NCBI GenBank assembly: GCA_006226775.1 | Contig: SBGD01000030.1 | Location: 105,004-169,003 of the forward strand | Source: Paracoccaceae bacterium | Lineage (GTDB): Bacteria > Pseudomonadota > Alphaproteobacteria > Rhodobacterales > Rhodobacteraceae | Length of the DNA: 64,000 nt | Reading direction: 5' to 3' | Shown: positions 25,044 through 32,683 of the stretch, piece by piece | Numbering within the stretch: position 1 is the first letter of the stretch | Layout of the letters: every line of letters starts with the position of its first letter | Notes under the pieces: generated by a model | Told to the model about the DNA's origin: nothing | The model's input: the letters and a program-made list of their open reading frames with translations, nothing else | Database searches by the model: none | Program-made: the position numbers and the translations under genes

Positions 25044-25971
25044 TCCGCTGCGCGCCGTCTTCCGCCGCCCCTTCCCCGAGCAGGTCGCGGCCTTCCGCCT
25101 CCGGCTCGGGGATCTTGTGCCGACCGCGCGCTGGGATGACATCTGGCAGGAGGCGCACGACCGCGCCTTCATGGTGGCCGGGGCGACAAAGGCCGATCTG
25201 CTGGCCGACCTGGCGGGCGCGGTGGACAAGGCGATCTCCGAGGGCACGTCGCTGGAAGAGTTCCGTCGCGACTTCCGCGGCATCGTCGAGCAACACGGCT
25301 GGCACGGCTGGACCGGTGAGGACACCGAGGCAGGCCAGGCCTGGCGCACCCGCGTGATCTATCGCACCAACGCGCGGTCCACCTATGCCGCCGGGCGCTA
25401 CGCCCAGCTGACCGAGGGCGGCTTTGCCTTCTGGGTCTACCGCCACGGCGGATCGCTGGAGCCGCGGCTGCAACACCTGGGCTGGGACGGGCTGATCCTG
25501 GAAGCCGGTCATCCGTTCTGGCAGACGCACTATCCGCCAAACGGCTGGGGCTGCAGCTGCTACGTCACCGGCGCCCGCTCGATCGAGGGCGCGCGGCGGC
25601 GTGGCGGCGATCCGGACGTCGAGTTGGGCGACGGTTGGCAACGGCCCGATCCCAAGACCGGCGCGCCGGAGGGTATCGACCGCGGCTGGGCCTATGCCCC
25701 GGGCCGCAGCGTGGCCGAGGACGTCGCCAAGATGGTGGCCGAGAAGAGCGCAAAGCTGCCCGCACAGATCGGCACCGCGCTCGCCGCCGCCGCCCCGCCG
25801 CCCCGGCCGGTCAAGTTTGCCGATCTCGAAGCGGCGATTGAAACGCTGTTGAAGACCCGGCCAAGGGCCGAGGCAAAAGACCGGATCGAGAAGATGATCG
25901 CCCGCCTGCCGGAGGGTGAACGGGCGGTGGCCGAGGACATGCTGCGCGCGGCGCTGGCAAGGGAAATCTAG
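25036..25971 (+). CDS. Mu F-like minor head protein, 311 aa
   Basis: The Phage_Mu_F pattern is clear: RVIYRTNARSTYAAGRYAQ, then HPFWQTHYPPNGWGCSCYVT. The protein is a minor capsid/morphogenesis component placed just after the portal gene, as in Mu. The tail beyond about residue 230 is a variable helical extension. Confidence 0.9.
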   Translation: MADPLRAVFRRPFPEQVAAFRLRLGDLVPTARWDDIWQEAHDRAFMVAGATKADLLADLAGAVDKAISEGTSLEEFRRDFRGIVEQHGWHGWTGEDTEAGQAWRTRVIYRTNARSTYAAGRYAQLTEGGFAFWVYRHGGSLEPRLQHLGWDGLILEAGHPFWQTHYPPNGWGCSCYVTGARSIEGARRRGGDPDVELGDGWQRPDPKTGAPEGIDRGWAYAPGRSVAEDVAKMVAEKSAKLPAQIGTALAAAAPPPRPVKFADLEAAIETLLKTRPRAEAKDRIEKMIARLPEGERAVAEDMLRAALAREI

Positions 25972-25985
25972 CTCAGGAGGATATC

Positions 25986-26216
25986 GTGCAAAAATTGCCC
26001 GACAAGATCATGGTTTGGTTCGGCCAGTGGCCGCTGACGTGGGCGGGAACTTGGGCCACGACGCGCTATCCGGAGGATGCCGAGGAATACGTACCTGCGG
26101 CGCGACTGGCCAAGGTCGAGGCAGCCGCGCGCTTGGGGCTGGAGATGGCCGAGGCCAATGACCTTTTCAACACGGCTGAGACCATTCGCGAGGCGCTGGA
26201 GCAAACAGGAGATTGA
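25986..26216 (+). CDS. Hypothetical protein, 76 aa
   Basis: A GTG start with an excellent AGGAGG ribosome site. The N-terminal part reads KIMVWFGQWPLTWAGTWATT and the rest is an alanine-rich helix. No family is recognised. It is one of two small genes between F and G. Confidence 0.55.
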   Translation: MQKLPDKIMVWFGQWPLTWAGTWATTRYPEDAEEYVPAARLAKVEAAARLGLEMAEANDLFNTAETIREALEQTGD

Positions 26217-26217
26217 G

Positions 26218-26400
26218 ATGCCGAGAAAACGCCCGAGACCTGCAGCGCGCAAACTGCGCGAAAAGCTGAAGATGAAAGCGAAGGCGGCAGGTAAAAGACA
26301 GCTTTCGTCAGAGGTCCGCCCTCCCTTCGAGCAGCCAAGATACGGGGATGGTCTTATGTTGGCAGCGTTGGCCGCCAGCATGGCCGACCGGTCCCGTTAG
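26218..26400 (+). CDS. Small very basic protein, 60 aa
   Basis: ATG at 26218 follows the previous stop by one base. The N-terminal half is very rich in Lys/Arg (PRKRPRPAARKLREKLKMKA), suggesting nucleic-acid or head interaction. No family is recognised. Confidence 0.5.
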   Translation: MPRKRPRPAARKLREKLKMKAKAAGKRQLSSEVRPPFEQPRYGDGLMLAALAASMADRSR

Positions 26401-26412
26401 AATGCCCCGGCC

Positions 26413-26919
26413 ATGATCACCGTCGACATCGATGACGCCGAGCTGACCGCCGCCCTGGCGAAGGTCACTGCGCATCTGACCGACATGACGGACCTGATGC
26501 AGGACCTGGGCGAGATGCTCCAGGACAGCACCAAGCAGCGCTTCAAGGCAGGCGAAGCCCCGGACGGCACGCCCTGGGCGCCGAAGTCCCAGGCCACGCT
26601 CGATGCCTATCGGCGGCGCGAGAAGAAGAAGCCTAATGCGAACCTCGATTTCCGCCCGCTCTTCGGTCCCACCGGGCGGCTCAGCTCGGAGATCTTCTAT
26701 CAGGCCGATGCCACCAGCGTGGAGATCGGTTCCTCGCTGATTTACTCCGGCGTCATGCACTTCGGCGCGGCCAAGGGCGAATTCGGCACTGCCGGCAATG
26801 GCAACTCGATCCCCTGGGGTCCGATCCCGGCACGCCCCTTCATCGGTGTCTCGGACGAGGACCGCGCCAATGTGACCGCCGAAATCAACGACTACCTGGC
26901 GCGCATCACCAAGGATTGA
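26413..26919 (+). CDS. Phage virion morphogenesis protein (Mu G-like), 168 aa
   Basis: The pattern MITVDIDDAELTAAL, FKAGEAPDGTPWAPKSQ and PARPFIGVSDEDR near the end is that of Mu gpG/tail completion proteins. Members help join heads and tails. Length is normal for the family. Confidence 0.87.
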   Translation: MITVDIDDAELTAALAKVTAHLTDMTDLMQDLGEMLQDSTKQRFKAGEAPDGTPWAPKSQATLDAYRRREKKKPNANLDFRPLFGPTGRLSSEIFYQADATSVEIGSSLIYSGVMHFGAAKGEFGTAGNGNSIPWGPIPARPFIGVSDEDRANVTAEINDYLARITKD

Positions 26920-26967
26920 CGCGGCACGCGCCCGGTAGCACTCTGGGTCAGGGCCTCGGCGCGCGCC

Positions 26968-27015
26968 CTCGCACATCGGTGCGAGTGTATCGGGCAGGCC
27001 CGAGGCGGCAAAGAT
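26968..27015 (+). promoter_or_regulatory. Late promoter candidate 2 (head protease operon)
   Basis: CTCGCAC (26968-26974), ATCG, GTGCGAG (26979-26985) then TGT repeats candidate 1. It lies in the 102-bp gap before the protease gene, 36 bp from its ATG, the place where Mu has its I promoter. CAAAGAT starts 24 bp after the dyad, a weaker -10 than in the other copies. Confidence 0.65.
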
Positions 27016-27021
27016 CGCCGC

Positions 27022-28068
27022 ATGTCCAAGCTGTCCCTCATCCCCCTTTCCGCGATGGAACTGCCTGACCAGGAGTCGGGCAAGGTGCCCGAATGGGTGC
27101 ACCTGGTGCCCAAGGGCGAATTCCGCGCGGCACACGATGACCGCGGCCCCTGGCACTACCGCGATGCGCAGGACGTGATCCTGGCGAGCTTCTCGGCCCG
27201 CAAGCGCATCCACATCGATCTCAACCACTCGACCGACACCGCCGCCAAGGCCGGGCTCGATGCGCCCGCCGTCGGCTATGTCACCGAGATGGAAGAGCGC
27301 GAGACCGGCATCTGGGGCAAGGTCGATTGGACCATGGCGGGCAAGGCGCTGCTCTCGGATCGCGCCTACTGGGGCATCTCGCCCGTTATCGCGTTTGACA
27401 AGACGACCGGCGCCGTGCGGGCCATCGCCCGCGCCGCCCTGACCAATGATCCGGCCGTGGCCGAACTCACCCCCCTCAGCACCAAGGAGACTGAAGGTAT
27501 GTTCCTGAAGACCGTGGCCAAGATGCTTGGCCTGGGCGAGGACGCGTCCGAAGAGGATGTGACCGCCGCCCTGAAGAAGAAGCTGGACGGCAAGGACAAG
27601 GGCAGCGAAGCGCTGGCCGCCCTGTCGACCGTTGCCGAGGCCTTGGGCGCCCAGGCCGACGCCAGCCCCGAGGCGCTGCTCGCCACCGTCAAGACGCTGA
27701 AGGCCGGGGCCAGTGAAAGCGCCGAGACCATCGCCACGCTGCAAACCCGGGTGAAGTCGCTGGAAGACGGCGGCAAGAAGAAAGCCGCCGAGGACTTCGT
27801 CGACGGCGCCATCCGCGACCGCCGCGTCGGCGTGAAAGCCGCGCGCGACGAATACGTGACGCTGCACGTCGAAAACCCGGTGCGCACCGAGAAGATGATC
27901 AGCGCGCTTCCGAAGCTCGACAGCACCCACACGACCGACGTGCCGCCCGAGCCGGACGGAGAAGCCGCGCTCAGCGCCAGCGAAAACCTCGTTGCCGGCA
28001 TGCTCGGCATCGATCCCAAGAAAATGGCCGAAACCAAGGCGGCTGAAGCAAAACGGGGGGCTTTCTGA
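27022..28068 (+). CDS. Mu I-like head maturation protease/scaffold, 348 aa
   Basis: The N-terminal 150 residues fit the Mu I protease: VPEWVHLVPKGEF, RIHIDLNHST, APAVGYVTEMEERETGIWG and LLSDRAYWGISPVI. The C-terminal part is a helical, alanine/lysine-rich scaffold. In Mu the scaffold Z is also made separately from an internal start; such a start is visible here at 27499. The protein builds and then matures the prohead. Confidence 0.9.
   Translation: MSKLSLIPLSAMELPDQESGKVPEWVHLVPKGEFRAAHDDRGPWHYRDAQDVILASFSARKRIHIDLNHSTDTAAKAGLDAPAVGYVTEMEERETGIWGKVDWTMAGKALLSDRAYWGISPVIAFDKTTGAVRAIARAALTNDPAVAELTPLSTKETEGMFLKTVAKMLGLGEDASEEDVTAALKKKLDGKDKGSEALAALSTVAEALGAQADASPEALLATVKTLKAGASESAETIATLQTRVKSLEDGGKKKAAEDFVDGAIRDRRVGVKAARDEYVTLHVENPVRTEKMISALPKLDSTHTTDVPPEPDGEAALSASENLVAGMLGIDPKKMAETKAAEAKRGAF
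27499..28068 (+). CDS. Internal in-frame start: predicted separate scaffold (Mu Z-like), 189 aa
   Basis: ATG at 27499 (codon 160 of the protease gene) has AAGGAG at 27484-27489, nine bases upstream, a better ribosome site than that of the full-length gene. It falls at the junction between the protease domain and the helical scaffold, exactly where Mu Z starts within I. Production is inferred. Confidence 0.6.
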   Translation: MFLKTVAKMLGLGEDASEEDVTAALKKKLDGKDKGSEALAALSTVAEALGAQADASPEALLATVKTLKAGASESAETIATLQTRVKSLEDGGKKKAAEDFVDGAIRDRRVGVKAARDEYVTLHVENPVRTEKMISALPKLDSTHTTDVPPEPDGEAALSASENLVAGMLGIDPKKMAETKAAEAKRGAF

Positions 28069-28499
28069 TGGCTGCACTTTCCCAGGACCGCAACACGCCG
28101 CGGCTGCAGGGCGATGTCTTTTCCGGCGCGGTGGCCGCGTCCACCACGATCTATGCGGGCGCGCTCGTGATGCGCAACGCCGCCGGCTACCTGATCGAGG
28201 GCCAGACCGCCACCGGCCTGGTCGGCGTCGGCCGCGCCGAGGAGCGGGTCGACAACGGCTCGGGCTCGAACGGCGATCTGAACGCCAAGTTCCGCCCCGG
28301 CATCTTCCGGTTCGGCAACTCGGCCTCCGCGGACGAGATCACCATCGCCGAGATCGGCGACGTGGCCTACGCGGTCGACGATCAGACCGTGGCCAAGACC
28401 GACGGCTCGTCGTCCCGGTCCCCGGCCGGCATCATTGTCGACGTCGATGCCCAGGGCGTCTGGGTCCGCATCGACGAAGCTCTCACCAAAGCGTCTTAA
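28068..28499 (+). CDS. DUF2190-like capsid decoration protein, 143 aa
   Basis: It starts on the last base of the protease stop. The mostly beta protein with LQGDVFSGAVAASTTIYAGA and VVDVDAQ-like ends fits the DUF2190 group of head decoration/stabilising proteins that precede the major head gene in Mu-like phages. Confidence 0.75.
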   Translation: MAALSQDRNTPRLQGDVFSGAVAASTTIYAGALVMRNAAGYLIEGQTATGLVGVGRAEERVDNGSGSNGDLNAKFRPGIFRFGNSASADEITIAEIGDVAYAVDDQTVAKTDGSSSRSPAGIIVDVDAQGVWVRIDEALTKAS

Positions 28500-28511
28500 G
28501 GAGACCATCAC

Positions 28512-29405
28512 ATGCTGGTGAATGCCGCAAACCTCGACAGCCTGCGCGTCGGCTTTTCGACCGCTTTCCAGAATGGCCTTGGCCAAGCGAAACCCATGCA
28601 CGATCGCGTGGCCACCACCGTGCGGTCCACCCAGAAGGAGCAGAAATACGGGTGGCTGGGCAAACTTCCGAATGTGCGCAAATGGATCGGCCCGCGCGCG
28701 GTGCAGAACTTGTCGCAGCACGATTATGCGATCAAGGAAGAGCCTTGGGAATTCACCCTCGGCGTCGACAAGGACGATATCGAGACCGACAATCTCAGCA
28801 TCTATACGCCGATGTTCACCGAACTCGGCATGTCGGCCGAGGCGCACCGCCAGCTGTTGATCTTCGAGCTGCTGAAGGCCGGTTTCTCCACCAACTGCTA
28901 TGACGGCCAGTTCTACTTCGACACCGATCACCCGGTGCTCGATGCCGATGGCAACGAGATTTCCGTGGCCAACACCGACGGCGGCTCAGGCACACCCTGG
29001 TTCCTGATCGACACCAACCGGTCACTGAAGCCGATCATCCTTCAGGAGCGCAAGGGCTTCGAGTTCACAGCCATGGACAAGCCCAACGACCAGAACGTGT
29101 TCATGAACAAGGAATTCGTCTACGGCATCGACGCGCGGATGAACGTTGGGTTCGGCTTCTGGCAGTTCGCCTGGGGCTCGAAGCAGACGCTGGACGCTTC
29201 GGCTTACGCCACTGCGCGCGCCGCGCTGAGCGGCATGAAAGGCGATTACGGTCGTCCGCTGGGCATCATGCCCAATCTGCTGGTGGTGCCGCCGACGCTG
29301 GAAAGCGCCGGGCGCAAGATCCTCAATTCGGAATACGGCACCGGCGGGGCGACCAACGAGTGGAAAGGCACTGCCGAACTGCTCGTCGTGCCCTGGCTGG
29401 CATAA
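28512..29405 (+). CDS. Major head protein (Mu T-like), 297 aa
   Basis: Mu T family landmarks are present: the start NAANLDSLRVGFSTAFQNGL, GWLGKLPNVRKWIGPRAVQN and QHDYAIKEEPWEFTLGVDKD, then FYDTDHPV-type and LLVVPPTLE blocks. This forms the icosahedral shell. A strong ribosome site precedes it. Confidence 0.94.
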   Translation: MLVNAANLDSLRVGFSTAFQNGLGQAKPMHDRVATTVRSTQKEQKYGWLGKLPNVRKWIGPRAVQNLSQHDYAIKEEPWEFTLGVDKDDIETDNLSIYTPMFTELGMSAEAHRQLLIFELLKAGFSTNCYDGQFYFDTDHPVLDADGNEISVANTDGGSGTPWFLIDTNRSLKPIILQERKGFEFTAMDKPNDQNVFMNKEFVYGIDARMNVGFGFWQFAWGSKQTLDASAYATARAALSGMKGDYGRPLGIMPNLLVVPPTLESAGRKILNSEYGTGGATNEWKGTAELLVVPWLA

Positions 29406-29419
29406 GGGAGGCCTGAGAC

Positions 29420-29731
29420 ATGACCGAAAAAAACGCAGAGCGCCTGGCGCTGGAAGAGAAGGCCAAATCCCTCGGTATCGCGATCACCGCGAACATGAAG
29501 GACGAAACCATCGCCGCGAAGATCGAGGCGGCGGAGTCCGGGCAAGACGACGCGCCCAAGAAGTCTGTGCCCAGCGTCACGGTGAAAGGTCCGGAAAAGG
29601 GCCGTCGCCGGATCGGGCGATCTTTCGGGGCCAAAGCGGAGATCATTCCGTTGTCGGACCTGAACAAGGGCGATCTCGAAGCGCTCAAGGCCGACCCGCA
29701 GCTCATGGTTGTTGTCAGCGGCGCGGACTGA
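29420..29731 (+). CDS. Mu gp35-like small head-region protein, 103 aa
   Basis: The N-terminal helix pair (LEEKAKSLGIAITANMKDET) resembles the HeH/LEM-like motif of Mu/FluMu gp35 proteins, and a short conserved C-terminus (KADPQLMVVVSG) follows. Its role is unknown; it always accompanies the major head gene. Confidence 0.7.
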   Translation: MTEKNAERLALEEKAKSLGIAITANMKDETIAAKIEAAESGQDDAPKKSVPSVTVKGPEKGRRRIGRSFGAKAEIIPLSDLNKGDLEALKADPQLMVVVSGAD

Positions 29732-30041
29732 ATTCCAGAGCGAAAAGAACGATCGCGAACCAGCGGGATACACCGGGCAGAAACCAGACCCCGCCCCACG
29801 GTGCAGTTCTGAGTAGGGGAGGCCCACCCGAGTTGGCGCCTGCAACGTCTGAGGCATGGGCGTGACAGCCGGGAGAGACCGGCACCTGACTTGAATGCCG
29901 CTGCGCGGGCGAGCAGACATCCCCCCAGGGTGGCGCGCGTGGCGGTCGAGCCGGAAGTAAACTGCCCGTTCGCGGGCCCGGCAAATTGCCCGGCGGGGGA
30001 AGGCAGCCCCCTGCCGGGCATCTTTGCAGCGGAGCTGAGAC
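29732..30041. other. 310-bp non-coding gap with several strong hairpins
   Basis: No convincing gene lies here, although open frames cross it on both strands. Hairpins seen: GCCGG-N6-CCGGC near 29869-29885; GCCCG-TTCG-CGGGC near 29964-29977; and a long one, TGCCCGGC+GGGGG (29987-29999) pairing with CCCCC (30007-30011) and GCCGGGCA (30013-30020). The last is followed by TCTTT and ends about 20 bp before the gp36-like start. Confidence 0.5.
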
Positions 30042-30470
30042 ATGGCCTACACATCGCTCACCGACCTGACCGACCGCTACGGCGCGCGCCTGCTGATCTC
30101 GCTCACCGACCGGGACACGCCGCCCGCCGGGGCGGTCGATACCGACGTGATCGACGAGGCGCTGGCCGATACCGATGCGCTGATCGATGGCTACCTGGCC
30201 AACCGCTACAAGCTGCCGATGGACGCCACACCGCCGCTGGTGGCCGACATCGCCAAGGCGGTCGCGATCTACAAGCTGCACGTCTATTCGCCCGACCAGA
30301 AGATCAAGGACGATTACGACACCGCCCTGCGCCAGCTGCGCGAGATCGGCACGGGCGCCATCAAGCTGCCGATTGCCGGGGCAGAGCCCGAGGACACCGG
30401 CGGCGGCGGCGCCCGCATGACCGACCGTGAGCGACCCTTCACCGAGGCCAACATGAAGGGCTTCATCTGA
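30042..30470 (+). CDS. DUF1320 protein (Mu gp36-like), 142 aa
   Basis: The opening YTSLTDLTDRYGARLLISLT, then ALADTDALIDGYLANRYKLP, is diagnostic of DUF1320/Mu gp36, a head-tail connector protein. It overlaps the next gene by one base. Confidence 0.88.
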   Translation: MAYTSLTDLTDRYGARLLISLTDRDTPPAGAVDTDVIDEALADTDALIDGYLANRYKLPMDATPPLVADIAKAVAIYKLHVYSPDQKIKDDYDTALRQLREIGTGAIKLPIAGAEPEDTGGGGARMTDRERPFTEANMKGFI

Positions 30471-30904
30471 TGGTCGATTTCGACGCCGTCATTGCCCGGC
30501 TCCAGTCCCAGGTCCCCGACCTGCGCAGCGTCCAGGGCGCAGGCGCGTACAAGGCCCTGGTCGAGGGCAACACCACCCCGCAACAGGACCCCGCCGCCTA
30601 TGTCATCCCGCTGGGCCTGCGCGGCAGCACGCCCGAGGCCGTTGCCGGGCTGTTTCGCCAGCCGATCGCCGAAAGCATCGGCGTGGTCCTGTTCATCCGC
30701 GGCCATGATGCGCACGGGGCCAAGGCCCTGGCCGATGTCCGCCCCTTCATCGACACGGTGATCGGCGCGATCGCGGGCTGGCAGTCGTCCGACGAACTGG
30801 GCGTCTTCCAGCTGAGCCGAGGCGCGCTGATCGGGATCAGCTCCGGGCTGCTGAGCTACCAGATCGACTTTGCCATCAACGACCAGCTGAGGATCGCGAC
30901 ATGA
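30470..30904 (+). CDS. Tail terminator-like protein (Mu gp37 position), 144 aa
   Basis: The layout FDAVIARLQSQVPDLRSVQG, the mid-strand SIGVVLFIRGHD and a C-terminal beta end (SYQIDFAINDQLR) is typical of siphovirus tail terminator proteins that cap the tail tube. Position between gp36 and the tube gene supports this. Confidence 0.75.
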   Translation: MVDFDAVIARLQSQVPDLRSVQGAGAYKALVEGNTTPQQDPAAYVIPLGLRGSTPEAVAGLFRQPIAESIGVVLFIRGHDAHGAKALADVRPFIDTVIGAIAGWQSSDELGVFQLSRGALIGISSGLLSYQIDFAINDQLRIAT

Positions 30905-31056
30905 CCGAGAAGGCCACAGACGACAACGCAAAAGCCAAACTTCCGGCAGAGGGCGGCAGCTTCACCCGCCAGCCCGACGGCAGCCTGGCCCGGAATCCCG
31001 CGCCGAAGAAACCCAAGCGCAAAAGCCCCGCCAAACCGGCGGAAAAGGAGGCTTAA
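30901..31056 (+). CDS. Small Lys/Pro-rich protein, 51 aa
   Basis: ATG at 30901 overlaps the previous stop; the stop is directly followed by the tube-protein ATG. Low-complexity end (PAPKKPKRKSPAKPAEKEA). Similar short basic peptides lie at this place in related phages. Role unknown. Confidence 0.55.
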   Translation: MTEKATDDNAKAKLPAEGGSFTRQPDGSLARNPAPKKPKRKSPAKPAEKEA

Positions 31057-31992
31057 ATGCCCGCTCCAATCCTCTGGAACACCAAGATCGTCGCGGTCGA
31101 GATCGAAGGGACCTACGGCACCGATGCCACGCCAGACGGTGCGGATGCGATCCTGACCGTCGAGGGTTCGATCACGCCGATGGAAGGCAACGACGTCAGC
31201 CGGGACCTCGAACTGCCCTACATGTCCGCGGATCCGACCATCCCGGCCGAACTGCACGCCAAGGTCAACTTCAAGATCGAATTGCAGGGCTCTGGCACTG
31301 CCGGTACCGCGCCGGGCTGGGGCAAGCTTCTGCGGATGTGCGCCTGTGCCGAGACCATCGTCGCCGACACCTCGGTGACCTACAACCCGGTCTCCGGCGC
31401 GCACGAAAGCGGCACGCTCTACTTCTATGTCGGCGCCACGCTGCACAAGCTGACCGGCGCGCGGGGCAACGCCAAGTTCAGCTTGACGGCCCAGGGCATC
31501 CCCTACATCGAGTTCGAGATCACCGGGCTTTTCGTCGATCCGGCCGAGGCCACGCGCCCGACGCCGGACCTCTCGGCCTTCCTCAAGCCGTCGCTGGCCA
31601 CATCGGCCAACACGCCCACCTTCACGATCAACAGCACCGCCTTCGTCCTGCGCCAGGCGATGCTCGATCTGGGCAACCAGGTCGAGAACCGCTTCCTGAT
31701 CGGGTCGGAGTCGGTGCTGATCACCGGGCGCCAGGAGGCCTTCAGCTGCACCGTCGAGGCGCAGCCTCTGTCTGCCTTCAACCCCTACACGCTGGCCAAG
31801 GCCCAGACCGAGGTGCCGATCGTCCTGGTCCACGGTACCGCCGCCGGCAAGATCGTCACGCTGAACGTGCCCACCGCCCAGATGCAGCGCCCCCAGGGGC
31901 TGGAGAACGCCCAGAACATCACCGAATGGCCGCTGCGCCTGGTGCCGCTGGCCGCGTCCGGAAACGACCAGTGGACCCTCGTCCTGACCTGA
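31057..31992 (+). CDS. Major tail tube protein (siphovirus type), 311 aa
   Basis: The protein is beta-rich, starts with KIVAVEIEGTYGTDATPDGA and carries the ESGTLYFYVGATLHKLTGAR core found in tube proteins of transposable siphophages. It is followed by the tail chaperone pair and the tape measure, the standard order. It polymerises into the non-contractile tail tube. Confidence 0.85.
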   Translation: MPAPILWNTKIVAVEIEGTYGTDATPDGADAILTVEGSITPMEGNDVSRDLELPYMSADPTIPAELHAKVNFKIELQGSGTAGTAPGWGKLLRMCACAETIVADTSVTYNPVSGAHESGTLYFYVGATLHKLTGARGNAKFSLTAQGIPYIEFEITGLFVDPAEATRPTPDLSAFLKPSLATSANTPTFTINSTAFVLRQAMLDLGNQVENRFLIGSESVLITGRQEAFSCTVEAQPLSAFNPYTLAKAQTEVPIVLVHGTAAGKIVTLNVPTAQMQRPQGLENAQNITEWPLRLVPLAASGNDQWTLVLT

Positions 31993-32011
31993 CCCGAGAA
32001 GAGAGACTGCC

Positions 32012-32332
32012 ATGAGCTTCAAGATCAACGACCGCCCGGAATTCACCCGCACCGTCACCATCCTCGTCCCCGAGGGCGACGACTATCGCGAGGACACGCT
32101 GAAGGCCACGTTCCGCGTCACCTCGTCCGAGGATCACGACCTGGTGCGGGTCGAGGGCATGAAGGACTTCCTGCGCGATGCCATCGTCCGGCTGGATGAC
32201 GTCGTTGGCGACGACGGGCCGATGGAATACGGGCCCAGCCTGCGCGATGCCGTCCTTGCCATGGACAATGCCCGGCTCGCGTTGATGCGCACCTATTCCG
32301 AGGCGGTGACCCGGCTGAAGCTGGGAAACTGA
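32012..32332 (+). CDS. Tail assembly chaperone (lambda gpG-like), 106 aa
   Basis: A small acidic protein directly between tube and tape measure, as gpG in lambda. It ends in LKLGN with the sequence G-GGA-AAC just before the stop codon, a canonical -1 slippery heptamer (32323-32329). Ribosomes that slip continue into the frame to 32682. Confidence 0.8.
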   Translation: MSFKINDRPEFTRTVTILVPEGDDYREDTLKATFRVTSSEDHDLVRVEGMKDFLRDAIVRLDDVVGDDGPMEYGPSLRDAVLAMDNARLALMRTYSEAVTRLKLGN

Positions 32333-32682
32333 CATGGGCGGGGCGTGCCTGGGCCAGTGGCACGCTCCGCTCGGGGAGCGGCACACATGACGAGGCCATC
32401 GCAGACGCCGCGCTCTGGGGGATCGACCTGGCCCCGGCGGACCTCGATCCCGACACCGGCGCCGTCTGGGCCGAGCATGTGCCCGCCGTCAGTGCCTTCC
32501 TCGCCGTCGACACCCAGTGGCGCTGGATCGCCCGGCACGATGGCGCGTCCCGGGCCACCGGGCTTGACTATGCCGCCTGCGACGCCGGGATGCGCCGCGC
32601 CGGGATCGAAACCACGCCGGAGCTCTGGGAAGAGCTGCAGATCATCGAACTGGCCGCCCGCGCCGCATTGAACGAGGCATGA
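32329..32682 (+). CDS. Frameshift extension of the tail chaperone (gpGT-like), +117 aa
   Basis: After a -1 slip at GGGAAAC the frame stays open for 117 codons (reading LTWAGRAWASG and ending ALNEA) up to 32682, one base before the tape measure ATG. No good independent start exists in the first half of this frame. In lambda the same heptamer type (GGGAAAG) makes gpGT, which binds the tape measure protein. Product predicted, not proven. Confidence 0.75.
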   Translation: MTWAGRAWASGTLRSGSGTHDEAIADAALWGIDLAPADLDPDTGAVWAEHVPAVSAFLAVDTQWRWIARHDGASRATGLDYAACDAGMRRAGIETTPELWEELQIIELAARAALNEA

Positions 32683-32683
32683 C

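Noticed and set aside
29891..30430. Open frame across the structured gap
   Set aside because: It runs into the gp36-like gene in another frame and is Arg/Ala/Pro-rich without motifs.
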